In this document: piece after piece, positions 1 through 8,240 of the stretch | Numbering within the stretch: position 1 is the first letter of the stretch | Layout of the letters: every line of letters begins with the position of its first letter | Source: a bacterium OL-1 | GTDB lineage: Bacteria; Actinomycetota; Coriobacteriia; Coriobacteriales; Atopobiaceae | Length of the DNA: 64,000 nt | Assembly: GCA_000752675.2 (NCBI GenBank) | Contig: LM994625.1 | Location: forward strand, 252,655 to 316,654 | Direction: 5' to 3' | The notes under the pieces: model-generated | The model's input: the letters and a program-made list of their open reading frames with translations, nothing else | Database searches by the model: none | Told to the model about the DNA's origin: nothing | Program-made: the position numbers and the translations under genes

Positions 1-89
1 GCATACTTGCGCGCAAAGTGCCCCACCACATGGTAGGCAGCAAGAGATGCTGCAAGGAACAGCAGGAAATGCAGCGAGAACAGTTCCAA
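1..89 (-). CDS. Probable N-terminus of an MBOAT-type membrane O-acyltransferase (cut by window edge)
   Basis: The minus strand leaving the window is open for about 30 codons and reads ELFSLHFLLFLAASLAAYHV followed by VGHFARKY. This hydrophobic start with an F-S-x-x-F-L-L-F-L pattern resembles the first membrane segment of AlgI/DltB-like MBOAT proteins. I chose a TTG start at 89 because CGGGAG lies a suitable distance upstream. An in-frame ATG at 125 would add 12 residues but has no visible ribosome binding site. Only the first segment is present, so the family call is an inference from one short stretch. Confidence 0.35.
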   Translation of the reverse strand, partial: MELFSLHFLLFLAASLAAYHVVGHFARKY

Positions 90-125
90 AATGCAGTCTC
101 CCGGCTTTAGGTACTTTTCGCACAT

Positions 126-577
126 GTACAGATGCGCTCACTGTATCCAACTCTCACAGCCTCGCAGGATATCCGACACAAGAAACACGAAACGCAGCCA
201 GAATCCGTGCAATCGGGCTTCTCGCACATAGCCCAGGCCTTCCCCAATGACGCGTTGTGGCAGGGATTACGTGCAAAGGGGCTTCTCGGGCGCCATCTTT
301 TTCCGGAGGAGCGTTTTGCAGCATCCTCGTACGCACTCCCCGCATCTCTCAGATTATTGCGCGTTTTTCCGACAATCCTTTGTGTTTGGCCAGTTGTCAC
401 TACTTAATGCCAGTATTTTCGTTCAACAATTGCCTGCCGAGAAGCCCGGAGGGAGCTCCGGGAAGCTCGAAAGAAGCTCTGGGAAACTCCAGGTGCGCCG
501 CGAATATCCAGATGGCCTTATCATGAAGCCTTGGAAACACGAGCTCCAACCGCAACCCCACCAGCAGGGAGGGCAAC
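126..577. other. Intergenic region upstream of the ATP-grasp gene
   Basis: No convincing gene is seen. The overlapping short open frames have no ribosome binding sites and no recognisable protein sequence. A small hairpin, CCCGGAG-GGAG-CTCCGGG, lies at 445-462, about 115 bases before the ATP-grasp start, and may belong to its leader. Promoters for the divergent genes on both sides should lie here, but no clear -35/-10 pair stands out. Confidence 0.5.
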
Positions 578-1837
578 ATGAACTTCGTCTTCATCTCGCC
601 TCAGTTCCCCGAGACCTACTGGCTGTGGTGCGATCGCCTGCGCTCGTGCGGCGCCTCGGTCTACGGCATTGGCGACACCCCCGCGGAGGCAATCTCGTCG
701 GAGCTGCACCGCGCGCTCGACGAGTACGTCCACGTTGATTCCCTTGAGAACTACGACCAGGTGTTTCGTGCCGTCGCGTACCTCTCCTGGAAGCACGGGC
801 ACATGGACTGGATCGAGTCGATGAACGAGCACTGGCTGCCACTCGACGCCCGGCTTCGCGACGACTTCCACGTCACAACCGGCGCCAGTCTGGCGACCAT
901 CGACCAGTGGCAGTCAAAAGCCCAGATGAAGCCGCTCTACGCAGCGGGGAACGTGCCCACCGCCAGGCAGGTTCGCGTGGGCTCGCTCGACGAGGCCCGC
1001 CACGCCGTGTGGGAATGGGGTGGCTTTCCCGCCTTCGCCAAGCCCGAGTACGGCGTGGGTGCCGGCGGCGCCATACGCATCGACAACGACGACCAGCTCA
1101 GAGACCTTGTCGGCCGCTGCTCGTGGCAGGGGGCAGCACCCTACGTGCTTGAGGAGTTTGTCCCCGCCAGCGGCATCGCCGCCTACGACGCGATCATCGA
1201 CCCCTGGGGCAAGCCGGTCTTCGAGAACCAGGAGGAGTTCCCGCCGTCGATGTCCGACGTCGCGCGGCAGGGCCTTGACCTCTCGTACTACTGCTGCCCT
1301 GGCATCGACCCCCGCCTGCGCGACCTGGGCCATGCGGCGGTGCACGCCTTTGGGGTTCGGGCACGCTTCGTCCACCTTGAGTTCTTCCGTCTCGCCGAGG
1401 ACCGCGAGGGCCTGGGGCACGCTGGCGACTACGTGGGCCTTGAGGTCAACTGCCGCCCAGCCGGCGGCTACACGCCAGACATGATGAACTTTGCGCACTC
1501 CACCGACGTCTATCGCATCTGGGCTGAGATGGTGTGCTTTGGCGAGCGCCGCCTGCACGACGCGCACGACAACTGGTTCGCCGTGTACGCCGGTCGGCGA
1601 GACAACCATACCTACGCGCACAGCCACCGCGAAATTCTTGCGCGCTGGGGCGGAAGCATCATGATGGAGAGGCGTGTGCCTAGGGTTCTCTCGGACGACA
1701 TGGGCAACCACATGTACGTGGCACGCGTGCGCACCGAGGAGGAGCGCGAGGAGTTCATCGCTTATGTACAGAAGCGCGCGCCCGAGGGCTTCTCGGAGGC
1801 AAACGCTGGCGAGAACAACGATCACACAGAAGGGTAA
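578..1837 (+). CDS. ATP-grasp domain protein, carboxylate-amine ligase-like
   Basis: This 419-residue protein has an N-terminal pre-ATP-grasp region (MNFVFISPQFPETYW, like a dinucleotide-fold start) and a central ATP-grasp fold. Visible ATP-grasp features include FAKPEYGVGAGGA (glycine-rich lysine loop, about residues 153-165), YVLEEFVP (adenine-contact strand), and GLEVNCRPAGGYTPD near residues 288-302, which supplies metal-binding Glu and Asn. ATP-grasp enzymes join a carboxylate to an amine or thiol through an acyl-phosphate; the substrates here cannot be told. AGGGAGGG precedes the ATG. The next gene, an acetyltransferase, starts 10 bases after the stop, so the two probably form an operon. 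Confidence 0.85.
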   Translation: MNFVFISPQFPETYWLWCDRLRSCGASVYGIGDTPAEAISSELHRALDEYVHVDSLENYDQVFRAVAYLSWKHGHMDWIESMNEHWLPLDARLRDDFHVTTGASLATIDQWQSKAQMKPLYAAGNVPTARQVRVGSLDEARHAVWEWGGFPAFAKPEYGVGAGGAIRIDNDDQLRDLVGRCSWQGAAPYVLEEFVPASGIAAYDAIIDPWGKPVFENQEEFPPSMSDVARQGLDLSYYCCPGIDPRLRDLGHAAVHAFGVRARFVHLEFFRLAEDREGLGHAGDYVGLEVNCRPAGGYTPDMMNFAHSTDVYRIWAEMVCFGERRLHDAHDNWFAVYAGRRDNHTYAHSHREILARWGGSIMMERRVPRVLSDDMGNHMYVARVRTEEEREEFIAYVQKRAPEGFSEANAGENNDHTEG

Positions 1838-1847
1838 GGCCACATAC

Positions 1848-2327
1848 ATGCAGGTGAGAAGGGCCATAGACGCAGACATCCCGGGAATCGACAACTGCCT
1901 CTCGCAGGTGCTCGAGGTGCACGCCAAGGGGCGGCCGGACCTCTTTCGCTCCGGGACGCGCAAGTACACCGACGACGAGCTGCGCCAGATCATCGCTGAC
2001 GACAACCGGCCCGTCTTTGTCGCCGTGAACGAGGACGCCGCACCCGGCGAGATCTTGGGCTACGGCTTCTGCGTGGTGGAGGACCACACGCACTCAAACA
2101 ACCTGCAGCCCATTCGCACCCTCTACATCGACGACATCTGCGTGGACGAGGCCGCGCGCGGTCACGGCGTGGCAACCGCGGTTTACCAGCACATCATTGC
2201 CTTCGCACGCGAGGGTGGGTTCCACAACGTGACTCTCAACGTGTGGGAGTGCAACCCCGGCGCACGCAAGTTCTACGAAGCAATGGGCATGGGCATCCAG
2301 AAGACCTGCATGGAGCAGGTGCTGTAA
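1848..2327 (+). CDS. GNAT family N-acetyltransferase
   Basis: This 159-residue protein has the GNAT layout: a conserved start (MQVRRAIDADIPGI), a central strand with LYIDDICVDEAARGHGVA, in which RGHGVA is the acetyl-CoA pyrophosphate loop, and a C-terminal NPGARKFYEAMGM motif. It should transfer an acetyl group from acetyl-CoA to an amine. The ATG at 1848 is the first start after the ATP-grasp stop; a longer open frame overlapping that gene carries no homology. Coupling to the ATP-grasp gene suggests both act on the same small molecule, for instance acetylating a ligated amine, but this is inference. Confidence 0.85.
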   Translation: MQVRRAIDADIPGIDNCLSQVLEVHAKGRPDLFRSGTRKYTDDELRQIIADDNRPVFVAVNEDAAPGEILGYGFCVVEDHTHSNNLQPIRTLYIDDICVDEAARGHGVATAVYQHIIAFAREGGFHNVTLNVWECNPGARKFYEAMGMGIQKTCMEQVL

Positions 2328-2363
2328 CGACAGCTGGCCGCGGGTGGCGGCCGGAACCAGACG

Positions 2364-3077
2364 CTAGTGCACCACCGGGTCTGCCCAGGCAAAGTTCTCC
2401 ATGCCGGCGCCCAGCTCAAAGTGCAGCTTCACAATGCCCAGGTCAACGCGGGCGCAGGGACCACCGTTGGTGCTCAGGGCAACAAGCGGCAGCCCGTCTG
2501 CGTTGGTCTTTCTCAGCATCTGCACCCAGAAGGTCTGCTGGTTCAAGGCCGTCGGAGCGAGCAGTGCATAGCGAACGCCGCGCGCAAACCACTCGGGAAC
2601 GTTGTTGACCGGGCGCGATACCTGCGCGATCGTGCGCGAGCGGTGCGGCTCTCCCTGCGTGGCGCCGTGGCCCAGAGCCACAATGGCCACGAGCTTGTCC
2701 TTCTGAGCAAGCGTCTGGCGAACGGCCCGGCGCTTGGCGGTACCGGCAACCCAGCAGCTGTTGAGGCCCAGCCGCTGAGCCTCAAGCACGACCCTCTCGG
2801 CAAAGTACCCTGCGCGCATATCAAGGTTGTTGCTCTCGTGACCAGCCACGACCAGGTAGTTGTTGGCGTTCTCGAAGCCAGCGCGACGGGCGAGCGTGCT
2901 CGAGAACACTTCCGGATCATCGTAGACCAGGCGCAGGTGAAGCGCGCCGTCGGCGTTCGCTGCGGCAACGGCCTCCTCAAGCGCCGCGCGCTCCTCCGCC
3001 GAGATGGGCTCCTCGGTGTAGCTCCTGACGGCATGCCGCGACTCAACGGCCTCGTCGATGCTCATGCGGTAGTCCAT
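2364..3077 (-). CDS. Nitroreductase family flavoprotein (TM1586-like)
   Basis: This 237-residue protein begins MDYRMSIDEAVESRHAVRSY. The SRHAVRSYTEEPI motif is the phosphate-binding arginine segment at the start of nitroreductase-fold FMN enzymes. Later features are ERVVLEAQRLGLNSCWV, a typical nitroreductase core helix and strand, and APTALNQQTF, which matches the SPSAxNxQ flavin-contact motif. The start at 3077 is preceded by AAAGGGTGA; the open frame continues upstream without homology. It should reduce an electron-poor substrate with NAD(P)H, but the natural substrate is unknown. It converges with the acetyltransferase and has its own promoter. Confidence 0.85.
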   Translation of the reverse strand: MDYRMSIDEAVESRHAVRSYTEEPISAEERAALEEAVAAANADGALHLRLVYDDPEVFSSTLARRAGFENANNYLVVAGHESNNLDMRAGYFAERVVLEAQRLGLNSCWVAGTAKRRAVRQTLAQKDKLVAIVALGHGATQGEPHRSRTIAQVSRPVNNVPEWFARGVRYALLAPTALNQQTFWVQMLRKTNADGLPLVALSTNGGPCARVDLGIVKLHFELGAGMENFAWADPVVH

Positions 3078-3197
3078 CTCGTCACCCTTTCCGTCGTAAT
3101 TAGTACGCCCCATGGTAGCGTTCCCGCGGGGTTCCGCTCTCGTCGACGTTCTTTTCGCCGTCAGCGCCAACCCCTGTCGTAGCAGCCGACACGCCGA

Positions 3198-3271
3198 AAT
3201 TACGCACGGCCGTGATTCAGGTTCGTGTGTTGCTGGGCTTTTCTCGACGATAGACTCAGCCGTGCGTAGTT
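3198..3271. repeat. Repeat family A, copy 1 (74-bp element with terminal inverted repeats)
   Basis: The element starts AATTACGCACGGCCG and ends CAGCCGTGCGTAGTT, giving near-perfect terminal inverted repeats of about 14-15 bp. A second copy at 26563-26635 shares both ends and most of the interior, including GATTCAG and TGCTGGGCTTTT. It lies between the nitroreductase and DUF1304 genes. No coding potential is seen. Confidence 0.8.
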
Positions 3272-3342
3272 CGGAGCTCTGGGGACGGCGAGAAGCTCGC
3301 GGCCTCCGAAACACGATTCGCCCCCATCCAAACCCAAATTTC

Positions 3343-3356
3343 AATTGTGTACAATT
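3343..3356. promoter_or_regulatory. Palindromic operator candidate upstream of DUF1304
   Basis: AATTG-TGTA-CAATT is an inverted repeat in an AT-rich patch about 95 bases before the DUF1304 start, within otherwise GC-rich DNA. It has the size of a MarR- or TetR-type operator. No such regulator gene is adjacent, so the binding protein is unknown. Confidence 0.4.
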
Positions 3357-3448
3357 TATTTTTCTCGCCAGAGCGGCCAGCAAGAGAAAACGAACGCCCC
3401 TAGACTAGACACCGACAGAAAATTGCTACATCAGCGATAGGAGTTACC

Positions 3449-3805
3449 ATGTCCGTCATCACTACTGTCCTCGCCGTGCTAGTTGCGGCGGAGTTCCTCT
3501 TCATCTTCTACCTCGAGACCGTCGCGACCACCTCGGCACGTACGGCACAGACGTTCAACATGACCGCCGATGAGCTTTCGCGTCCCTCCGTGAGCACGCT
3601 CTTCAAGAACCAGGGCGTCTACAACGGCGTCCTTGCGATTCTGCTGCTTGTGGCTGCGCTGGCCGTTCCCAGCAAGGCGGCGGTGATTGCCTTGAGCACG
3701 TCGATGGTCGTCGTCGCGGCATACGGAGCTGCCACCAGCGACCCCAAGATCATCCTCAAGCAGGGCCTTCTGCCTGCGATTCTCCTGGTGAGCTGCCTTA
3801 TCTAG
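3449..3805 (+). CDS. DUF1304 family small membrane protein
   Basis: This 118-residue protein appears to have four membrane segments: the N-terminal VITTVLAVLVAAEFLFIFYL, VYNGVLAILLLVAALAV, VIALSTSMVVVAAYGA, and a C-terminal LLPAILLVSCLI. The motifs NQGVYNG and the polar residues around ETVATT fit the DUF1304 family, whose function is not established. A ribosome binding site (ATAGGAG) precedes the ATG. Its last codons overlap the last codons of the convergent CPBP gene by 8 bases. Confidence 0.85.
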   Translation: MSVITTVLAVLVAAEFLFIFYLETVATTSARTAQTFNMTADELSRPSVSTLFKNQGVYNGVLAILLLVAALAVPSKAAVIALSTSMVVVAAYGAATSDPKIILKQGLLPAILLVSCLI

Positions 3806-4706
3806 CGACGTCTGCGCTCGGGGCGCCAAGGCGCCCCAGCAGCCAGGCCGCCAGCAGCGCCGTCGGGATACAGCCGAGAAGCCCCAACGGCATTGGTCCC
3901 AAAATGCCGCTTCCACCGCGGCTAAACCACATGCCCAGCCCGGCTACGGCGTTGAGAGATCCATGGGCAAGTGCGCAAGGCCAGACACTTCTTGAGCGCT
4001 CGCGGAGAAAGCAGAGAAACGTTCCAAACGCCATGCAAAAGATGGTCATGGTAACAATGCCAATCACAGGAAATCCCAGGTAATCGGTGCCGTAGTTGTA
4101 CCCCATGGCAATGAGGGGCGCGTGCCAGAGGCCCCATACAACTCCAGTGAGAATTGCCGCGCGGCGGTGCGACATCCGCTCCCCCAGAGCGGGATAGAGA
4201 AACCCGCGCCAGCCTGCTTCCTCACCAACGGCCAGCAGCATGTTGATGAATGGGGCGAAAAGCACAGCATTGGCAACCTGAACGGCAAAGATTGCCGGAA
4301 CCTGGTCGGCGCCTACGCCAAGCTGGGCGATGGCGGCAGCGGAGAAGCGCGATGCCTCCGGATCGAAGTCCCCGGAGATGAAGAGAAAGTACACCACGGA
4401 GCCGGCAAGCGTAAGGGCTGGTGGGATAGCCAGCGCAAGCAGATACCAGCGTACGCCACCTTTGAGGCAAGGCCGCCAACCGGCGTCGGCGGTGGTTTTT
4501 CTCGTCACACGGACGATAATTGCGGCAGCGAGTGGCCCAAACATAGAGACGGCAAGCAGAGGGCCCCATACACCACTCGACTCGTCGATGGCCCATCCCG
4601 ATTGAGCACCAGCGAGAATCCAGCTCACCCAGTCCAGCGCAAAGGTAACCACAAGGAAGAGGATGATGGTCCCTCTCGCAGACCTGACCGGCTCATCCGA
4701 ATCCAT
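3798..4706 (-). CDS. CPBP family intramembrane metalloprotease (Abi/CAAX protease-like)
   Basis: This is a multi-pass membrane protein of about 302 residues. The CPBP signature is present: GEEAGWRGFLYPAL (motif 1, paired Glu and Arg) and GLWHAPLIAMGY (motif 2, His), followed by a late membrane helix with CALAHGSLNA (third metal-binding His). Family members are intramembrane glutamate/metal proteases or self-immunity proteins, and substrates are rarely known. I chose ATG 4706 because GGGGGG lies 11 bases upstream. An ATG at 4715 is too close to it and one at 4757 has no ribosome binding site. Confidence 0.85.
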   Translation of the reverse strand: MDSDEPVRSARGTIILFLVVTFALDWVSWILAGAQSGWAIDESSGVWGPLLAVSMFGPLAAAIIVRVTRKTTADAGWRPCLKGGVRWYLLALAIPPALTLAGSVVYFLFISGDFDPEASRFSAAAIAQLGVGADQVPAIFAVQVANAVLFAPFINMLLAVGEEAGWRGFLYPALGERMSHRRAAILTGVVWGLWHAPLIAMGYNYGTDYLGFPVIGIVTMTIFCMAFGTFLCFLRERSRSVWPCALAHGSLNAVAGLGMWFSRGGSGILGPMPLGLLGCIPTALLAAWLLGRLGAPSADVAR

Positions 4707-4900
4707 AGCAGGCATTACCCCCCAGATTGAAGCTGTCGGCGGCATTGGCCCCAACATGCAAGCGCTGCGGGGCCAATACTCGACACATTACACCGTTCGT
4801 GCAGAGAAAAACATCTGAAAACAGCCCGGGAGCGCTGGCTGCGGCAGCCTCCCGGGGACGCCAGCCGTAGCGCCGCTCAGTCGGCACGGCCCCCGGCGCC

Positions 4901-6646
4901 CTACTCCCCCACCGTATAGAGCGCCCGGAAGTAGCCACCCGGCGCGGCCATGAGCTCGTCGAAGGTGCCCTGCTCGCATACGCGGCCGTCGCGCAGCACA
5001 ACGATGCCGTCAAAGAGCCGCAGCTGCCCGGCGTCCAGACGGTGCGTCACCATGATGCGCGTAGTCCCCTCAAGCGCCACCACCGCGCGAGTGACCTGGT
5101 CGGCAGTCTCCTGGTCTAGGGCCGACGTAGCCTCGTCGAGAAGCAACACCCCTGCCCCATGAAGCAGGCTCCGTGCGATGCACACCCGCTGCCGCTCACC
5201 GCCAGAGAGGTTGGAGCCTCCCTCTCCGCACGGATAGTCCATACCATGCGCCGCCACAATGCTGGCAAGGCCCGCCCGCCGCACGGCAGACTCCAACTCA
5301 GCGGTATCAACGTGAGCGAACATGGTGACGTTCTCACGCAGCGTGGCATTAAAAAGAAAGGTATCCTGCCGCACCAGCGACACCGTGGCCCAAAGCGACT
5401 CAAGGCTCGCGTCGCGCAGCTTGCACCCATCGAAGGCAATCTGGCCACCGTAGTTGGAGTGCGCACCCATAAGTAGCGAGAGAAGTGTCGACTTCCCGCT
5501 GCCCGACGCCCCCACCACGGCATAGCAACCGCCCGCAGCAAACTCCGCGCTCAGGCCAGAAAGAACAGGGCGGTTCTCGTCATAGCCAAAGGTCACGTTT
5601 GAAAGCGAGATGCCTTGGGCAAGCGTAGCGGGCAGTGCCGTACCGCCCGAGCGCTCGCGGTTCTCGCCAAGCATCTGGGCAAGCTTTCCCACCAGCGCCA
5701 ACGACGCCCGACGCGCGGCAAAGATGGACGGTAGGTCCTGGATTGGCTGGGCGATGCTGTTCATGAGCTGCGTTGCCATGAGGATGCCGCCCACCGTCAT
5801 CCCTCGGCCCGAAAGCGCAAGCCACGCGCCAAAGAACATGACAGAAAGCTGAGAAATGCTCTGCGCAGTCATGGCCAGCGCACGTATTCCCAGTTCCGTG
5901 CGGCGACGGAGGCGCTTGTCTGCCTCAAGCGTGCCGTTAGCGGCCTCAAAGCGCTCGCGCGCGGCGGGCTCGGCACAAAAACTCTTGATGAGCGGGAAGC
6001 CGCAGGCGAGATCGTGGACCGTGCCCACAAAGCGCCCCGTGGCATCGGAGACCACGCGCTGGCGCGAGGCAAGTCGGTTGCCCGACGCAAGGCCAATCAC
6101 CAGCGGTACCAGTGCAGACACAATTGCCACCACGGCCAGTGGAACGCTTTGGGCCAGAAGCATGGCAACAGAGCCCGCCAGCGAGACAACCTCGGTAACC
6201 ATCGTAAATAACTTCTCGAGGTAGGTCGTCTCTATGGTGGTCACGTCGTTGGTGAGCGCAGACTCGTAGCGGCTCGCCCCGCCGCCGTCGAAGGCGCCAA
6301 TGCCCTTGCCCAGCAGCCGGTCGAAGACGGCATGCCGATACCCGCTCACCGCGCGGCGGAGAAACGCCGGAAGCGAGGCGCGCACGGCCAGATCGGTTGC
6401 AAGCTCGGCAGCCAGCAGCAGGGCGACAACTTGACCCGTCTGGACAAGAAGTCCGAGAGACCCCGCGGCCACGGCGTCGAAGGTCTGCTTGAGTATGTAG
6501 GCGAAGGCAAGCGTGATGACGGCCTGCGCCAGATACAGTGCCACGTTTGCCGAGAAGAGCAGCCAGTTCCCCCGAAACATGCTTGCCCACAGCCCGCGCG
6601 CGACGTCCTCTGCGCCTTCCGTGGACGCTATTCTCTGCGCATCCAT
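4901..6646 (-). CDS. ABC exporter half-transporter (fused membrane and ATPase domains)
   Basis: This 581-residue protein has an N-terminal six-helix exporter domain (about residues 25-310) and a C-terminal ATPase with Walker A GASGSGKST, signature LSGGERQRV, Walker B VLLLDEATSALD, and the H-loop VTHR. Half-transporters of this kind work as dimers and export drugs, peptides or lipids. Only one half is encoded here, so it probably homodimerises. GGGGGG lies six bases before the ATG. The divergent gene is an AraC-type regulator sharing a 218-base intergenic region, which suggests that this exporter is its target. Its substrate cannot be told. Confidence 0.9.
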   Translation of the reverse strand: MDAQRIASTEGAEDVARGLWASMFRGNWLLFSANVALYLAQAVITLAFAYILKQTFDAVAAGSLGLLVQTGQVVALLLAAELATDLAVRASLPAFLRRAVSGYRHAVFDRLLGKGIGAFDGGGASRYESALTNDVTTIETTYLEKLFTMVTEVVSLAGSVAMLLAQSVPLAVVAIVSALVPLVIGLASGNRLASRQRVVSDATGRFVGTVHDLACGFPLIKSFCAEPAARERFEAANGTLEADKRLRRRTELGIRALAMTAQSISQLSVMFFGAWLALSGRGMTVGGILMATQLMNSIAQPIQDLPSIFAARRASLALVGKLAQMLGENRERSGGTALPATLAQGISLSNVTFGYDENRPVLSGLSAEFAAGGCYAVVGASGSGKSTLLSLLMGAHSNYGGQIAFDGCKLRDASLESLWATVSLVRQDTFLFNATLRENVTMFAHVDTAELESAVRRAGLASIVAAHGMDYPCGEGGSNLSGGERQRVCIARSLLHGAGVLLLDEATSALDQETADQVTRAVVALEGTTRIMVTHRLDAGQLRLFDGIVVLRDGRVCEQGTFDELMAAPGGYFRALYTVGE

Positions 6647-6801
6647 TGGATCCCCCCATACCTATGCCTGAAGTTCTGTCGCTCAGGGCATGTGGGTTCA
6701 GAGCGACATTCATCATTAAATCTTGCTGACATTCAAGCTAAAACAGGGGAAACGTCCCGGTTGCACCACGGTGGCCACACCTGAACACCCAGCATCATGT
6801 A

Positions 6802-6814
6802 CCAGAAATTCTGG
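6802..6814. promoter_or_regulatory. Perfect palindrome in the divergent ABC/AraC promoter region
   Basis: CCAGAA-A-TTCTGG is a perfect 13-bp inverted repeat lying 51 bases upstream of the AraC-type start, between it and the ABC exporter. It is placed to control either gene and is a candidate autoregulatory operator. Confidence 0.45.
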
Positions 6815-6864
6815 CGTACCATAAGGATGCAGGCAGGTCTCAAGGCGCCAAAGAGGGAGGACCC

Positions 6865-7767
6865 ATGGACGAAGCTAGGCTCAAGCGCGCGCTTGACACC
6901 CTGCTCGCAGAGCAGCAGGACCACTTGGAGCCGGGCTTGGGGACACTCCTCGTTGCGTACCGGCTGCGCGATATGCCGGCCATTCCCAGCTCGGTGCCCT
7001 GCCACATCCTGAGAACCACCTACGACGCGGAGCACCCGGCGCATCTGCTGTTGGATCGTCGCCCCAGGCCAAACGACATCATGGTCTATGCCTTTCTCGG
7101 CAAGCAGCGGCTAGACCGGGTGCTCATGGCCCTCGCGCCCTCCTCGTCCCGCTTCTTCCAGGTACTGGTCGACAACCTTGGTCAAGAGCAGTCGGCCACA
7201 ACGGAGATTGCGAAGGCGGGTAAGGTTGACCCCGTTATGCTGCAGGACATCTTCTCGCTCATGGTAGTGACCTACGTCGAACGCCGAGAGGAATGGGAGC
7301 TGGTGATAGATGGCCTTGCCTCAGCGGCAATCGCGCTGGCAAGTCCCGCGATTCGCCGGCGTCCTGGGCGTCGAAGCCCCGACGAGCTTGTTGCCCTGCT
7401 TCTCACCGAAATTGCCGCGCATCCCGAGAGCGTCACGCTCCAGGGGCTGGCCGAGCGCTTCTCGTACAACCCCACTTACCTGTCAGGACTGCTTCACGAA
7501 CAGTGCGGTCGGACCTTCTCGCAGCTCGTTCGCGAGCAGCGCATGCTTCGTGCCTATCAGCTACTTACGGACACGGGGCTTCCCGTGGCAAAGGTCGCGG
7601 CAATGGTTGGGTATGAAGGGACCAGCAACTTTCATCGGTTGTTTCGCGAGCGCTTTGGCAAGACCCCCGCGCAGGTGCGAGGCGGGCGTTGCGCAAGCGA
7701 CGCGGCTAAGATGGAGGCCTGTGCACGAAACGGCTACTCACGGGAGACGCATGATGACCAGGGATGA
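6865..7767 (+). CDS. AraC family transcriptional regulator
   Basis: This 300-residue protein has an N-terminal sensing region of unknown ligand and a C-terminal AraC DNA-binding domain. Its two helix-turn-helix units are visible as SVTLQGLAERFSYNPTYLS and LPVAKVAAMVGYEGTSNFHR, followed by LFRERFGKTPAQVR, the classic AraC end. GAGGGAGG precedes the ATG. It is divergent from an ABC exporter and overlaps the DUF985 gene downstream, so it may control both. The residues after the AraC domain (about 25) have no recognisable role. Confidence 0.9.
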   Translation: MDEARLKRALDTLLAEQQDHLEPGLGTLLVAYRLRDMPAIPSSVPCHILRTTYDAEHPAHLLLDRRPRPNDIMVYAFLGKQRLDRVLMALAPSSSRFFQVLVDNLGQEQSATTEIAKAGKVDPVMLQDIFSLMVVTYVERREEWELVIDGLASAAIALASPAIRRRPGRRSPDELVALLLTEIAAHPESVTLQGLAERFSYNPTYLSGLLHEQCGRTFSQLVREQRMLRAYQLLTDTGLPVAKVAAMVGYEGTSNFHRLFRERFGKTPAQVRGGRCASDAAKMEACARNGYSRETHDDQG

Positions 7768-8233
7768 CAACGGCACTGCCGCGCATGTAACACCACAGCT
7801 CAGCGACTATGCACGGCACGTCATCGACGAGCTGGGGCTGGCGCCGCACCCCGAAGGTGGGTGGTACCGCCGAACGTGGCAGTCGGCACTGGCAGCGGAC
7901 GCCACCGGGGATCGCCCGCTTGCGTCGTGCATATACTTCCTGCTACCGGCGGGTGACGCCAGCGCGTGGCACGTTGTTGACGCGGACGAGCTGTGGCTTT
8001 GGCATGGGCCCGGTGCGGTGACTCTCGAGCTTGGCGGTGACGGCGAGCAACCCAACGAGCACGACGCCCAGCGCGCAACGCTGTGCGTGGACAAGCACGA
8101 CGCCTGTGGCGAGCTGGTCGTTCCCGCTGGAGTCTGGCAGCGAACGATCCCCTCTGACGAGGATGCGCTGGCCTCCTGCGTGGTAAGTCCGGGCTTTACC
8201 TTTGCCGGCTTCAAGCTGGCATCGCGGGACTAG
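7751..8233 (+). CDS. Cupin superfamily protein (DUF985)
   Basis: This 160-residue protein carries the DUF985/cupin_5 pattern: LGLAPHPEGGWYRRTW near the start, SCIYFLLPAGDASAWH, VDADELWLWHGPGAVTL, and the C-terminal VSPGFTFAGFKL. The fold is a single beta-barrel; the function of the family is not settled. The start at 7751 has CGGGAG five bases upstream and overlaps the end of the AraC-type gene by 17 bases in another frame, which suggests coupled translation. A long upstream extension of the frame is a shadow of the AraC-type gene. Confidence 0.85.
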   Translation: MMTRDDNGTAAHVTPQLSDYARHVIDELGLAPHPEGGWYRRTWQSALAADATGDRPLASCIYFLLPAGDASAWHVVDADELWLWHGPGAVTLELGGDGEQPNEHDAQRATLCVDKHDACGELVVPAGVWQRTIPSDEDALASCVVSPGFTFAGFKLASRD

Positions 8234-8240
8234 GCGCGCC

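Noticed and set aside
3198-3271. Rho-independent terminator for the repeat A hairpin
   Set aside because: The arms are about 45 bases apart, lie upstream rather than downstream of both neighbouring genes, and the interior is conserved in the other copy.
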